A stretch of DNA of 64,000 nt, taken from positions 124,001 to 188,000 of the forward strand of contig CANSAE010000001.1 in NCBI GenBank assembly GCA_947644595.1, read 5' to 3'. This DNA comes from an uncultured Clostridia bacterium (GTDB lineage: Bacteria > Bacillota > Clostridia > Oscillospirales > Oscillospiraceae). The notes beneath the pieces are model-generated. The model had not been told where the DNA came from, did no database searches, and worked only from the letters and a program-made list of their open reading frames with translations. This document shows positions 7,337-16,723 of the stretch, piece after piece; the stretch's first letter is position 1; every line of letters starts with the position of its first letter. Both the position numbers and the translations under genes were made by a program.

Positions 7337-8812
7337 ATGAATACAAGCATTTATCAAGACATTGCAGCGCGGACTGCAGGCGATATCTATGTTGGGGTAG
7401 TTGGTCCGGTACGTACCGGAAAATCTACATTTATCAAGCGTTTCATGGAAACCTTGGTGATTCCCAGCATTGAGAACGTTTATCTGAAGGAACGGGCAAA
7501 AGACGAACTGCCCCAAAGCGGCTCCGGCAAGACCATTATGACAGCCGAGCCCAAATTTGTCCCGGAAGAAGCTGTACAGATCACCGTAGGTGAAGACGCG
7601 ATTATGTCGGTGCGTCTGATCGATTGTGTGGGCTATATGGTATCGGGCGCTTCCGGACGTTTCGAAAATGGGGAAGAACGCATGGTTTCCACTCCATGGT
7701 TTGACCATGAGATCAGTATGACAGAGGCCGCAGAAAAAGGGACCTTTAAGGTGATCTCTGAGCATTCTACCATCGGCCTTGTCATTACCACCGACGGGTC
7801 GGTTTGCGATATTCCCCGAGAGGACTATGTGGAACCGGAAACACGCGTCATCCAGGAACTGCAAAGTATTGGCAAGCCGTTTGTGGTATTGCTGAACAGT
7901 GCGGATCCGACATCTGAACAGGCCCAGGCGGTAAAGGCCTCTATCGAAGAACAGCACGGCGTTACATGTCTGCCGGTAAATTGCCTGACACTCACAGAGC
8001 AGGATATTTCCGAAATCCTGCGCAGTGTTTTGATGGAATTCCCTGTAATGGAATTGGGCATCAATATCCCGGTATGGATGGAAGCATTGCCCTATGATAT
8101 GCCACTGGTTTCTACGCTGATCGGCAATATTAAAGAAGCAACGTCCAACATGCTTCGTATCCGTGATGTATATGATGTAGCCGCTGCACTTATGGAAAAT
8201 GAACTCATTGACGGTGCGCGTATCACACGGTTGGATATGGGAACCGGCGCAGTCCTTGCGGATGTGAGTCTGCCCAGACAGCTATACTATGATACAATCA
8301 GCCAGCAAACGGGCTTTGATATCAGAGACGATGGTGATTTGATGGCTCTGCTCACGGAAATGAGCAGTATGAAGGAAGATTATGATCATATCCACCAAGC
8401 GCTTGTAGATGTGCGGGAACGCGGCTATGGTGTTGTAATGCCGACACTGGACGATTTAACGCTTCAGGAACCGGAAATCGTCCGGCAGGGAGGAAAATAC
8501 AGCGTAAAGCTGAAAGCTAATGCTCCGGCCATTCACATGATCATGACCAATGTAGAAACCACAGTTTCCCCGGCCATTGGAGGCGAATCCTCTTCAGAAG
8601 AGATTATCAATTTCCTCCTGCAGGGATTTGAAGGTGATGTCAGCCGTATTTGGGAATCTAACATCTTCGGAAAATCTCTCTACGATATTGCAGGTGAAGG
8701 TGTTACTGCAAAGGTGGCCGGTATGTCTGACAATGCCCGCGCGAAATTCCAAGAGACCCTTCAACGTGTCATCAATGAAGGTGCCGGCGGCCTTATTTGT
8801 ATCATTCTATAA
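7337..8812 (+). CDS. spoIVA: Stage IV sporulation protein A
   Basis: A 491-residue SpoIVA, the ATPase that polymerises on the outer forespore membrane and anchors the spore coat. The Walker A motif GPVRTGKST is near residue 25. The TRAFAC-like GTPase-derived domain fills the N-terminal half (SGSGKTIMTAEPKFVPEEA; LIDCVGYMVSGASGR), followed by the alpha-helical middle domain and the C-terminal anchoring region, which ends CIIL. The length equals the family norm. GGAGGAG is 7 bases upstream of ATG 7337. It is monocistronic, with a terminator directly downstream. Expression in the mother cell under sigma-E is expected from the family, but no clear promoter was recognised. Confidence 0.97.
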   Translation: MNTSIYQDIAARTAGDIYVGVVGPVRTGKSTFIKRFMETLVIPSIENVYLKERAKDELPQSGSGKTIMTAEPKFVPEEAVQITVGEDAIMSVRLIDCVGYMVSGASGRFENGEERMVSTPWFDHEISMTEAAEKGTFKVISEHSTIGLVITTDGSVCDIPREDYVEPETRVIQELQSIGKPFVVLLNSADPTSEQAQAVKASIEEQHGVTCLPVNCLTLTEQDISEILRSVLMEFPVMELGINIPVWMEALPYDMPLVSTLIGNIKEATSNMLRIRDVYDVAAALMENELIDGARITRLDMGTGAVLADVSLPRQLYYDTISQQTGFDIRDDGDLMALLTEMSSMKEDYDHIHQALVDVRERGYGVVMPTLDDLTLQEPEIVRQGGKYSVKLKANAPAIHMIMTNVETTVSPAIGGESSSEEIINFLLQGFEGDVSRIWESNIFGKSLYDIAGEGVTAKVAGMSDNARAKFQETLQRVINEGAGGLICIIL

Positions 8813-8816
8813 ATAT

Positions 8817-8848
8817 GGGTGCTTTCCAAATCGGAAGGCACCCTTTTT
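8817..8848 (+). terminator. Terminator after spoIVA
   Basis: GGGTGC-TTTCC / GGAA-GGCACCC stem followed by TTTTT. Confidence 0.85.
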
Positions 8849-8916
8849 ATTGAAAAAGAGGGGAGAGTTGGGTATAATATCCATATTAAGATAATTGCCA
8901 AAAGGGGGAGCTGTCC

Positions 8917-10602
8917 ATGAAAGTTTCTGATCTGCCGTATAAACGCGTTACCATTGAATATCTGACCCGGGAAGTAAACGATATCCTTCATACAATCCAT
9001 AATGCCATAGATGTGGAACAAGTATTGGAAGCCAGAAAGAGATACAATAAGCTGCGCCGGGAATATGATACAGCCAGCGCCCTTTCCTATATGCGCTATA
9101 CAATCAACACAGTAGATGAATTCTATTTGCGTGAAAAGGATTATTATGATGAGATTGGCCCGGCAGCAGCTAATCTTGATTTGGAATACAGCAAAGCGCT
9201 GATGGAATGTAAATTCCGGACGGAATTGGAACAACGTCTCAATCCATTGATATTTCGTAGTTTTGAGAATACAATGAAATCTATGTCGCCGGAAATCGTA
9301 ACAGACATGGTTGAAGAAAATAAGTTGGTATCTGAATATTCCCAGCTTATGGCGGGGATGGACTTCACATTCCGGGGAGAGAAAATGTCCCGCGCGATGC
9401 TTATGGGATACGCCAGCGATAATGATCGAAATACTCGCAAGGAGTGTTACGAAGTACTGGGGACTACCTTGGAAAAATATGCCGGTCAATTGGATCGTAT
9501 TTTTGATGATTTGGTGCATGTCCGAGACCGCATGGCACAAAAAATGGGATATCAGAATTTTGTGGAATTAGGTTATTATCGAATGAACCGGCTGTGCTAC
9601 AATGTAGAAATGATACGTCGCTTCCGGAAGAATGTCTTGCGTGATATCGTTCCGGTTGTAGCCAGGTTGCGGACAGAAAATGCCAAATGCTTGGGTATCC
9701 ATGATTTTAAGTTATATGACCTCTCTGTCATTGTACCCGGTGGAGACCCTAAACCGTGTGGAAAAAAAGAGATTTTTCGTGCCGCAAAAGAGATGTATCA
9801 CAATATGGGAAATGAGACTGCGGCATTCATTGACATGATGTTGAAAAACGAAGCTTTTGATGTAGACGCAAGAAAAAATAAATGGGGCGGAGGATACTGC
9901 ACGGAGTTTGTGGATTATCATCAGCCATTTATCTTGGCAAATTTCAATGGCAGTGCGGACGATATAGATACAGTCACTCATGAAGTAGGGCATGCGCTGA
10001 ATGCATATCTTTGTTTTGACAACGAGTATGCTGTTGAGCTGGGGTGCGGAGGTATGGAAACTGCTGAAACGCATTCCATGAGTATGGAATTTTTCGCGTG
10101 GCCTTATATGGAAAGCTTCTTTGGTGAAAATGCTCCGAAATATCGTTTTCGTCATGCGTTGGATGCCTTGTCCTTTATTCCATATGGCACTATGGTAGAT
10201 GCGTTCCAGCATATTGTTTATGAGCAGCCGGATTTGACTCCCCATCAGAGAAATGTCATATGGCTGGAACTGGAACAACAGTTTCGTCCATACATTTCTA
10301 TGGAGGGCATTCCATACCTGGAACAGGGGACTCGTTGGCAATATCAAATGCATATTTTTGAAACACCGTTTTATTACATTGATTATTGTTTGGCACAAAC
10401 CGCCGCATTCCAATTTCTTTTGGCTTCTTTATCGGATTATGATGGCGCGTTTTCCAGATATCTGAAATTCTCCCGACAGGGAGGAGAGAAGCTTTGGACG
10501 GACCTTCTATCCGAAGCTGGTCTCAAATCTCCGTTTGAAGAAGGGGCATTGAAAGCGCTTTCCGCTTCTGTGGAAAAAATGCTAAATACTATTATTTGTT
10601 GA
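8917..10602 (+). CDS. M3-family oligoendopeptidase (PepF-like)
   Basis: A 561-residue M3 metallopeptidase. The zinc motif HEVGH lies near residue 357 (DTVTHEVGHALNAYL), with the third ligand glutamate supplied downstream in the METAETHSMSMEFFAWP stretch, as in PepF/oligoendopeptidase F. It would cleave short peptides in the cytoplasm; there is no signal peptide. AAAGGGGGAG precedes the ATG. A possible promoter (TATAAT near 8875) lies between the spoIVA terminator and the gene. It stands alone. Confidence 0.88.
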   Translation: MKVSDLPYKRVTIEYLTREVNDILHTIHNAIDVEQVLEARKRYNKLRREYDTASALSYMRYTINTVDEFYLREKDYYDEIGPAAANLDLEYSKALMECKFRTELEQRLNPLIFRSFENTMKSMSPEIVTDMVEENKLVSEYSQLMAGMDFTFRGEKMSRAMLMGYASDNDRNTRKECYEVLGTTLEKYAGQLDRIFDDLVHVRDRMAQKMGYQNFVELGYYRMNRLCYNVEMIRRFRKNVLRDIVPVVARLRTENAKCLGIHDFKLYDLSVIVPGGDPKPCGKKEIFRAAKEMYHNMGNETAAFIDMMLKNEAFDVDARKNKWGGGYCTEFVDYHQPFILANFNGSADDIDTVTHEVGHALNAYLCFDNEYAVELGCGGMETAETHSMSMEFFAWPYMESFFGENAPKYRFRHALDALSFIPYGTMVDAFQHIVYEQPDLTPHQRNVIWLELEQQFRPYISMEGIPYLEQGTRWQYQMHIFETPFYYIDYCLAQTAAFQFLLASLSDYDGAFSRYLKFSRQGGEKLWTDLLSEAGLKSPFEEGALKALSASVEKMLNTIIC

Positions 10603-10770
10603 TGCAAAAAAACGAAAAGGTATTTCATATTTGCATAAAAAACAAAGAATTATGAAATTAATCAAAAGAAAACTTTCAAATTAAACGTTTTTCATCCATT
10701 TTGGGAATTGCGGCTGGATATAAATTGCGCTATAATGAAAAAAACTGAGAAAAAATCGGAGGACGATCAG

Positions 10771-11961
10771 ATGAAACCACTATCTACTATAGCCTCTGCC
10801 GTAAAGGCATCTACCACATTGGCGATTGATGCAAAAGCCAAGCAAATGAAAGCAGATGGGTTGAACGTTGTTGGATTTGGCACAGGGGAGCCGGATTTTG
10901 ATACTCCGGAGAACATTAAAGTGGCAGGCATCGACGCCATCCGGGAGGGAAAGACAAAGTATACCCCGGCTGCAGGAATCGTCCCCCTTCGGAAAGCCGT
11001 TGCCAGCAGTTTGAAACGGGATTTGGACCTGGAGTATGATTATACCCAAATCGTAATTTCCAGCGGAGCAAAGCATAATCTGTTTGCTACCTTGTCCGTA
11101 TTGGTAAATCCCGGAGATGAGGTCATTCTGCCTGCGCCTTATTGGCTGAGTTACGATGAGATGATTCGCATGGTGGGCGGTGTATCTGTGATTGTAAATG
11201 CACCGGAATCCCAGGATTTCAAAATTACTGCACAGCAACTGGAAGCAGCTGTTACACCGAAAACAAAGGCATTTATCATTAACAACCCATCAAATCCCAC
11301 AGGTATGCTGTACAGCAGGGAAGAATTGGTGGCGTTGACAGATGTGTGCGTCCAACATGATTTGTATATTATTTCTGATGAAATTTATTTCAAACTCCTG
11401 TATGACGGCCGGACATTTACTAGCATCGCAGCGCTGGGGGAGGCAGTAAAAGAACGTACCATCTTGATCAACGGTGTCTCCAAATCCTATGCCATGACCG
11501 GATGGCGTATCGGATATGCCGCTGCGCCGGAGAATATCGCAAAGGTAATGTCGAATTTTCTCAGCCATTCCACAGGCGGACCTTCCACCATCAGCCAGTG
11601 GGCAGCTGTGGAAGCCTTGGAAGGTCCTCAGGATACCATTGAGGCCATGCGCAAGGTTTTTGAAGAACGCCGGAATTATATCGTTCAGCGCATGAATAAT
11701 ATTCCGGGTGTGAGTTGCATCAACCCTGAAGGTGCCTTTTATGTGATGATGAATATCGAGAAGCTGAAAGGAAAGACCCTTGGTGGAACTACAATTCAAG
11801 ACAGTGATGATTTTGCCATGGCATTTCTGGAAAAAGAGCTGGTCGCCGTGGTACCGTGCAGTGGGTTCGGCGCACCGGATTTTGTGCGATGGACTTATGC
11901 TACCAGCATGGAAAATATCAAGGAGGGCCTGGACCGTCTGGAACGCTTCCTGAAAAGTTGA
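10771..11961 (+). CDS. Class I aminotransferase, aspartate aminotransferase-like
   Basis: A 396-residue PLP-dependent fold-type I aminotransferase. Visible are the GTGEPDFDTPENIK start region, the NNPSNPTGMLYSREE substrate loop, SDEIYFKLLYDG and the PLP lysine in GVSKSYAMTGWRIGYAA (about residue 237). The C-terminal arginine that binds the alpha-carboxylate sits in FVRWTYATSMENIKEGLDRL. This is the AspB/AspC-like Iγ subgroup. Substrate specificity cannot be fixed; aspartate is the default. ATG 10771 has CGGAGG 9 bases upstream and is preferred over an upstream in-frame ATG at 10708. Confidence 0.88.
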   Translation: MKPLSTIASAVKASTTLAIDAKAKQMKADGLNVVGFGTGEPDFDTPENIKVAGIDAIREGKTKYTPAAGIVPLRKAVASSLKRDLDLEYDYTQIVISSGAKHNLFATLSVLVNPGDEVILPAPYWLSYDEMIRMVGGVSVIVNAPESQDFKITAQQLEAAVTPKTKAFIINNPSNPTGMLYSREELVALTDVCVQHDLYIISDEIYFKLLYDGRTFTSIAALGEAVKERTILINGVSKSYAMTGWRIGYAAAPENIAKVMSNFLSHSTGGPSTISQWAAVEALEGPQDTIEAMRKVFEERRNYIVQRMNNIPGVSCINPEGAFYVMMNIEKLKGKTLGGTTIQDSDDFAMAFLEKELVAVVPCSGFGAPDFVRWTYATSMENIKEGLDRLERFLKS

Positions 11962-11967
11962 ATCATG

Positions 11968-12006
11968 AAAACAGAGCCATCTTTAATTTTAAGATGGCTC
12001 TGTTTT
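11968..12006. terminator. Bidirectional terminator
   Basis: A perfect 16-base stem, AAAACAGAGCCATCTT / AAGATGGCTCTGTTTT with a 7-base loop. It lies between the convergent aminotransferase and recombinase genes; the recombinase stop codon begins in the loop. Confidence 0.9.
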
Positions 12007-13026
12007 ATCTTCATCGTGATTGGTTTCTGCTTTACCATGGAAATTCGCCAAAGGATTTGACGCGGCAGCAATACGAAGGCCGGAATTATCTACATGTGTA
12101 TAGATTTGCGTAGTATTTAGATTCTCATGCCCTAAAACTTCTTGGAGTGTACGTACATCCACTCCGCTGCTGAGCATTAAAGTCGCTGCCGTATGCCGCA
12201 GCTTATGAGAAGAGTATTTTTCCGCATCCAGTCCAGCTTTTTTCAAAGTCTTTTTCACCATTGCATGAACAGCGTCTGTAGACATCCGTGTTCGACGGGT
12301 CGATAGGAAAAAGGCATTCTTATCAATGGCGGCAATATTGCTTCGCACCAAAATATAGTCGTTGATCGCCTCTACACAGGCATCGTTTAAATATACTGTA
12401 CGTTCTTTACTGCCTTTACCCATAATTCGCAAATGATCTGGGCGAATGTCGGATAAATTCAGGCCCACAATTTCAGAAATACGAAGTCCGCAGTTCAGGA
12501 ATAAACAGATAATACAATAATCCCGGGCCTTATTTTTCCCATCCACAGTCAGCAAGAGCTGCTGTGATTCCTCCAGAGTCAAATAGCGGGGCAGTGTCTT
12601 TGGAATCTTGGGAGAATCCAAATCAGCAATGGGATTTTCTTCTAAAATGTGAGCTTTTACTGTAAGATACTTAAAAAAACTGCGAATAGATGCAATTTTT
12701 CGCGCTCTGGATGATGCTGTCAAACCATATTGCGTGTCCTCTGCTTGTTTATTTTTGACGCGGTCACGGGACAAATATGCCAGATACTCATATATCTCAA
12801 TCAAGGTGACCTGCTGAAGAAATTCTGCATCTATATCTAGAATTGGTACATCCTCCAAAACTGTATCCCGGGGGACAAGATTCCTAGTGACCTTTAAATA
12901 TCGTAGAAAATTTCGCAGATCCAGAAAATATTCATTTACAGTTGCCCCAGAATGCCCGCGGATAGTTTCATGATAGGTCAAAAAATCCCGCAGGATTGGA
13001 GGAGATTCCGTACGATAGTCATTCAT
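11989..13026 (-). CDS. Tyrosine recombinase, XerC-like
   Basis: A 345-residue tyrosine recombinase. It has an N-terminal SAM-like core-binding domain (about 1-130) and a catalytic domain with R in NCGLRISEIVGL, HKLRHTAATLML, GHENLNTTQ and the nucleophile Y in IYTHVD. It resembles the XerC/XerD-like chromosomal enzymes of clostridia rather than phage integrases, and no att duplication or element genes surround it. A second, canonical XerD gene is at 57911-58801, so this may be the XerC partner or a separate recombinase. It sits upstream of nothing on its strand and shares a terminator with the aminotransferase gene. Confidence 0.85.
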   Translation of the reverse strand: MNDYRTESPPILRDFLTYHETIRGHSGATVNEYFLDLRNFLRYLKVTRNLVPRDTVLEDVPILDIDAEFLQQVTLIEIYEYLAYLSRDRVKNKQAEDTQYGLTASSRARKIASIRSFFKYLTVKAHILEENPIADLDSPKIPKTLPRYLTLEESQQLLLTVDGKNKARDYCIICLFLNCGLRISEIVGLNLSDIRPDHLRIMGKGSKERTVYLNDACVEAINDYILVRSNIAAIDKNAFFLSTRRTRMSTDAVHAMVKKTLKKAGLDAEKYSSHKLRHTAATLMLSSGVDVRTLQEVLGHENLNTTQIYTHVDNSGLRIAAASNPLANFHGKAETNHDEDKTEPS

Positions 13027-13035
13027 AATTGATCC

Positions 13036-13806
13036 TCAATATCCAAATACATAATAATGTGTCAAACCAAAGGCTTCTCGGATGCAGTAATTTATAGTTA
13101 GCGTAATATAACTGGTGTGTGCAGCAATGCCAACTGCATCAATATCATACCTCTGTGCCATAAGCCTAGCTCGGTGGAGGTGATACTCGCTGGAAACGAT
13201 ACCGATAACAGGGGATTGAATTTTAGATTGCTGCCCGATGATATCCATCGAATAGCGGAGATTTTCCTCGGTGGAAGTGGCTTGTGTTTCCATGAGAATA
13301 CGGTTCTCGTCAATCCCTTTCTCCACAAGAAAGTCATGCATACATTGCGCTTCAGTGATATCCTCGCCGGGACCTTGACCGCCTGAAACGACAACTTGGG
13401 TGTTCGGATGTGTTTCCATATAGTCCAGCGCGGCATACAGTCGGTTGAGCAGGGAAAGGGAAGGGGTTGTTCCGTTTACTCCGGCGCCGAGTACGATAAT
13501 GTAATCGGCCTCCCGGTCTGTGTCCGTCTTAGCATCACTGAGAATTAAAACTTCCAGGAATGCAAAATACAGTGTTCCAACGATTAAGAAAGCAGAGAAA
13601 ATCCTTCTCAATACTTTCACAGGCTTCGGGTGCTTGTCCATGGCAAAGTGAAACCATGTGTAAATCAAAATTACTACACCCCAAAATATACATGCAAGTC
13701 CAAGGTATAAATGTCCGATGACAAAGACCGCTAATATTGTTCCCACAAATATCAATATCACAGCTGAAATAAATTTTGGATTCAACCAATATGATTTTGG
13801 GTTCAT
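13036..13806 (-). CDS. YdcF-family (DUF218) membrane protein
   Basis: A 256-residue protein with about four N-terminal membrane helices (residues 10-95), followed by a DUF218/YdcF domain (ADYIIVLGAGVNGTTPSLSLLNRL, VVVSGGQGPGEDITEAQCM, MDFL...TSTEENLRYS). The family is related to SanA/ElyC, which are implicated in envelope integrity, and binds S-adenosylmethionine in one studied case. ATG 13806 has AAAGGAG 6 bases upstream. The gene ends 9 bases before the start of the recombinase gene, so the two may be co-transcribed. Confidence 0.82.
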   Translation of the reverse strand: MNPKSYWLNPKFISAVILIFVGTILAVFVIGHLYLGLACIFWGVVILIYTWFHFAMDKHPKPVKVLRRIFSAFLIVGTLYFAFLEVLILSDAKTDTDREADYIIVLGAGVNGTTPSLSLLNRLYAALDYMETHPNTQVVVSGGQGPGEDITEAQCMHDFLVEKGIDENRILMETQATSTEENLRYSMDIIGQQSKIQSPVIGIVSSEYHLHRARLMAQRYDIDAVGIAAHTSYITLTINYCIREAFGLTHYYVFGY

Positions 13807-13884
13807 AGAATCTCCTTTGAAAAACCGACTGCTTTTGTCAAACAATCGGAGGGGGTTGTTTGCAGATTAATATGCTTACCATAA

Positions 13885-13916
13885 AAATTCAACAAAATAA
13901 AAATTTTGTTGAATTT
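13885..13916 (-). terminator. AT-rich terminator hairpin after lipoprotein gene
   Basis: A 14-base perfect AT-rich stem (AAATTCAACAAAAT / ATTTTGTTGAATTT) with an AAAA loop. On the minus strand it is followed by TTTTTAT. It lies between the lipoprotein gene and the DUF218 gene. Confidence 0.6.
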
Positions 13917-13942
13917 GGAGTGGGGATTCAGCGTTGGGAATG

Positions 13943-14335
13943 TCAATGAATCAATTCCAGTACTTGCTGATAAGCCGACTCATCAATTTGGAAGATACCT
14001 TCATAAGGCTGTTCCACATAATACAGACCGTTATCTTCATAAACATAGCACCTGCTGAAACCATTCCTGAAAAATAAATCAATCTTGATTGCGTTTTCAA
14101 CGTCGGGAGTATCATCAGTGCTTTCTTTATTTATAGATTTGGCCGACTGCAATGCACTTAAAGTTTCCTGAAATTCTATGCCTGTATAAATCCTGACATC
14201 CGATTCATCCAAGGCAATTTCAACTTCGACAATTTCATCCGGGTCCGGCAATGTGATTGTTTTTGTGCTTTGTCCACAGGCCGTTAATAACATACAATAA
14301 AGTATCGTAAATATAAGCAAAATCTTCTTTTGCAT
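13943..14335 (-). CDS. Small predicted lipoprotein
   Basis: A 130-residue protein with a lipoprotein signal peptide: MQKKILLIFTILYCMLLTAC, with the lipobox LTAC and cysteine at residue 20. The mature part is about 110 residues, acidic, without cysteines, and may adopt a small alpha/beta fold. It resembles short clostridial lipoproteins of the DUF5301 type, but that is not certain. It is probably anchored on the outer face of the membrane. Its role is unknown, and it is flanked by hairpins rather than sitting in an operon. Confidence 0.7.
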   Translation of the reverse strand: MQKKILLIFTILYCMLLTACGQSTKTITLPDPDEIVEVEIALDESDVRIYTGIEFQETLSALQSAKSINKESTDDTPDVENAIKIDLFFRNGFSRCYVYEDNGLYYVEQPYEGIFQIDESAYQQVLELIH

Positions 14336-14473
14336 ACTGAGCCTCCAATGGATTAACTGAAAACATCATACAGGTTTCGTTTTGAGATTCAGTGAACGAA
14401 TTGATAATAAACTGTAAATCCGACAAAATCTTCGCTTGATATTTTATTGGCAATTTTTGTCGACTGTATGAAG

Positions 14474-15838
14474 CTATTTATCAAATACCGCCATAATCGC
14501 TTCCCGCACGTTTCTTACTTTGATCAGCTGTAATCCGTTTGGCGCGATCACTTCATCTTTCCCGTTTCGCGCAGGAATCACACATCTGGAAAAACCAAGG
14601 CGGGCCGTTTCTGTCAGGCGCTGATTCAAATTCATTACACTGCGTAATTCTCCGGACAGCCCCACCTCTCCAATGGCAACTAAGTCACGGCCTAACGGCT
14701 TGTCAAAATAGCTGGATGCCATTGCAAGGATGGTGGCCAAATCAGCGGCTGGCTCGTCCAAGGTCAGGCCGCCGATAACATTGATGTAAGAATCGTAACC
14801 TCCAACGGGCAAGCCTCCGCGCTTCTCAAGTACTGCCATAAGCATCATTGCTCGGTTATGGTCAATGCCATTGGTATTTCGACGGGCGGAATTGTAACTG
14901 GTATTAGAAATCAACGCTTGTACTTCCGCCAGAATCGGACGTGTTCCTTCCATGACACAGGTCACACAAGTGCCGGGGGCACTGTCTGGACGGCCGTCCA
15001 GCAGCATTTCCGAAGGATTTTCCACTTCTCTCAGGCCATGAGCGCTCATTTCAAAGACTCCGATTTCATTGGTAGAGCCGAATCGATTTTTTCCCGACCG
15101 TAAAATGCGATAAGAGGTATTACGGTCTCCCTCAAAATACAAAATGCAGTCTACCATATGTTCCAATACTTTGGGCCCGGCAATATTCCCTTCTTTATTA
15201 ATATGACCCACAACGAACACCGTGAAATCATCCGATTTTGCCTGCCGCATGATAGCCATGGTGCATTCCCGCACTTGTGTCACACTTCCCGGAGCAGAGG
15301 CAATTTCAGTGTCAAACATGGTCTGGATGGAATCAATGATGACAACATTGGGTTTTATATCCTCCATATGGCCGATGATTTGGTTGACATCTGTTTCTGC
15401 CAATACATAAAGTTCTCCGGAATTCACACCCAGGCGAAGCGCACGCATTTTCAGCTGACGTTGACTCTCTTCCCCGGTTACATAGAGAATTTTTTCCTTG
15501 GTTCCGATTAACCCGCAAATTTGCAGCAACAGTGTGGACTTGCCGATTCCCGGAGCTCCCCCCACCAAAATGACAGAGCCCCGCACTGCACCGCCGCCGA
15601 GCACCCGATCCAATTCCGCAAGGCCCGTACCGAAACGGGCCTCTTCCTCTGTAGACAGTTCCGATATTCTGCTGGGCTGAGACCGGCGGAAGCTCCCGCC
15701 TTTTATAGTCGCTTTGGAAGTCTTGCTCTCCGGGGCCTCTACAATTGTATTCCATGCGCCGCACGATGCACAGCGGCCAGACCATTTACCTGTTTCATTT
15801 CCGCAATCCGTGCAATAAAAAGTCGTCTTTTGTTTCAT
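14474..15838 (-). CDS. radA: DNA repair protein RadA
   Basis: A 454-residue RadA, a RecA-like ATPase that helps branch migration in homologous recombination. In order: the zinc finger CTDCGNETGKWSGRC with a second CxxC (residues 9-27); Walker A GGAPGIGKST (about 92-101); the RadA-specific KNRFG motif (SGKNRFGSTNEIGVFEM); and a Lon-like C-terminal domain (GLTLDEPAADLATILAMASS, AIGEVGLSGELR). All parts are intact and the length is normal. The start is ATG 15838 with GAGAGGG upstream. cwlD lies 9 bases upstream on the same strand, so the two may share a transcript. Confidence 0.96.
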   Translation of the reverse strand: MKQKTTFYCTDCGNETGKWSGRCASCGAWNTIVEAPESKTSKATIKGGSFRRSQPSRISELSTEEEARFGTGLAELDRVLGGGAVRGSVILVGGAPGIGKSTLLLQICGLIGTKEKILYVTGEESQRQLKMRALRLGVNSGELYVLAETDVNQIIGHMEDIKPNVVIIDSIQTMFDTEIASAPGSVTQVRECTMAIMRQAKSDDFTVFVVGHINKEGNIAGPKVLEHMVDCILYFEGDRNTSYRILRSGKNRFGSTNEIGVFEMSAHGLREVENPSEMLLDGRPDSAPGTCVTCVMEGTRPILAEVQALISNTSYNSARRNTNGIDHNRAMMLMAVLEKRGGLPVGGYDSYINVIGGLTLDEPAADLATILAMASSYFDKPLGRDLVAIGEVGLSGELRSVMNLNQRLTETARLGFSRCVIPARNGKDEVIAPNGLQLIKVRNVREAIMAVFDK

Positions 15839-15847
15839 GTGTCCCTC

Positions 15848-16561
15848 TCACATTCTCATGTTGCTCTTGTATTCCAAATAGGACGCTAAGAGCACCACAG
15901 AAATTTTTTTTTGATAGTCATCACTGCATAACTGTGCGGCTTCACCGGGATTGGACAAAAAACCGCATTCTACCAAGACTGCTGTACATTGTGCGTTCCG
16001 CATGAGATAGATATTGTCATCAATTGGAGCCGCTACACGTCGATTTTCCGGATTCAGAGCTGCCACAAGATTTACATGTAACAGTTTTCCAAGTACTTCG
16101 CTTTCTGAAGTGTGTCCATAGAGCACCTGAGCTCCAAAAGGCCGTGCGTCCGGATAAAAATTCTGATGTATGCTCATGAGTATTCCGTCGGGATAAGAGT
16201 TGATCAATGCTACCCGGGTTTTCTGATCATACACTTTCTGTTTGGAAATCGTATTTGCATCCGGCGGATAATCGATATCCGCTGTTTCTCGGGTCATTAC
16301 AGTTTCTTTACCGTATAGATGCGCCAATGCATCCAATTTCTGAGAGATTTTCAGATTGATGTCCGCTTCCAATATTCCTGCGGCCGTGGAGGCGCCTCCA
16401 TCGGCCCCTCCATGCCCCGCGTCAATGATGAGTACTGAGGCAGATTGGTCCGCCATGGTAGGCAGTTTTACAAATTCCCATGTCTGCCCCCAAAACAGTG
16501 ACGCAAAAAACAGTGCAAAAATGAATCCGATTACAAATAGTTTTTTTCGAGATATATCCAT
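15848..16561 (-). CDS. cwlD: Germination-type N-acetylmuramoyl-L-alanine amidase (CwlD-like)
   Basis: A 237-residue Amidase_3 protein with an N-terminal signal anchor (KKLFVIGFIFALFFASLFWG). Zinc-site motifs are IDAGHGGADGG (histidine ligand), ILEADINLKIS (glutamate ligand) and SIHQNFYPD (second histidine); the catalytic glutamate is in AVLVECGFLSNPGEAAQL. Length and arrangement match CwlD, which removes peptides from spore cortex muramic acid so that muramic-δ-lactam can form. It is followed closely by radA. A strong terminator separates it from the P-type ATPase-like gene upstream, so its own promoter must lie in 16562-16640. Confidence 0.9.
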   Translation of the reverse strand: MDISRKKLFVIGFIFALFFASLFWGQTWEFVKLPTMADQSASVLIIDAGHGGADGGASTAAGILEADINLKISQKLDALAHLYGKETVMTRETADIDYPPDANTISKQKVYDQKTRVALINSYPDGILMSIHQNFYPDARPFGAQVLYGHTSESEVLGKLLHVNLVAALNPENRRVAAPIDDNIYLMRNAQCTAVLVECGFLSNPGEAAQLCSDDYQKKISVVLLASYLEYKSNMRM

Positions 16562-16640
16562 AAAATCACCCCGATATATGGATATGTATTCAAAAACTCA
16601 TTCAGTAGTATTATATCGTTACAATCAGATTTCGTCAATA

Positions 16641-16690
16641 AATGAATAAAAAGGCAAAGAGGTGCTCCCCTCCTTGCCTTTTTATTCATT
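16641..16690 (-). terminator. Long terminator hairpin
   Basis: AATGAATAAAAAGGCAA... paired with ...CTTGCCTTTTTATTCATT, a stem of about 20 bases with a small internal asymmetry, and T-rich on the minus-strand exit. It ends the fba/P-type ATPase-like transcription unit. Confidence 0.85.
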
Positions 16691-16723
16691 TTACTTTTAT
16701 CTTTTATATATAATGTATATGGA

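Noticed and set aside
11989-13026. The XerC-like recombinase as a phage or ICE integrase
   Set aside because: There is no tRNA, att duplication, relaxase or phage gene nearby, and the sequence is of the chromosomal Xer type.
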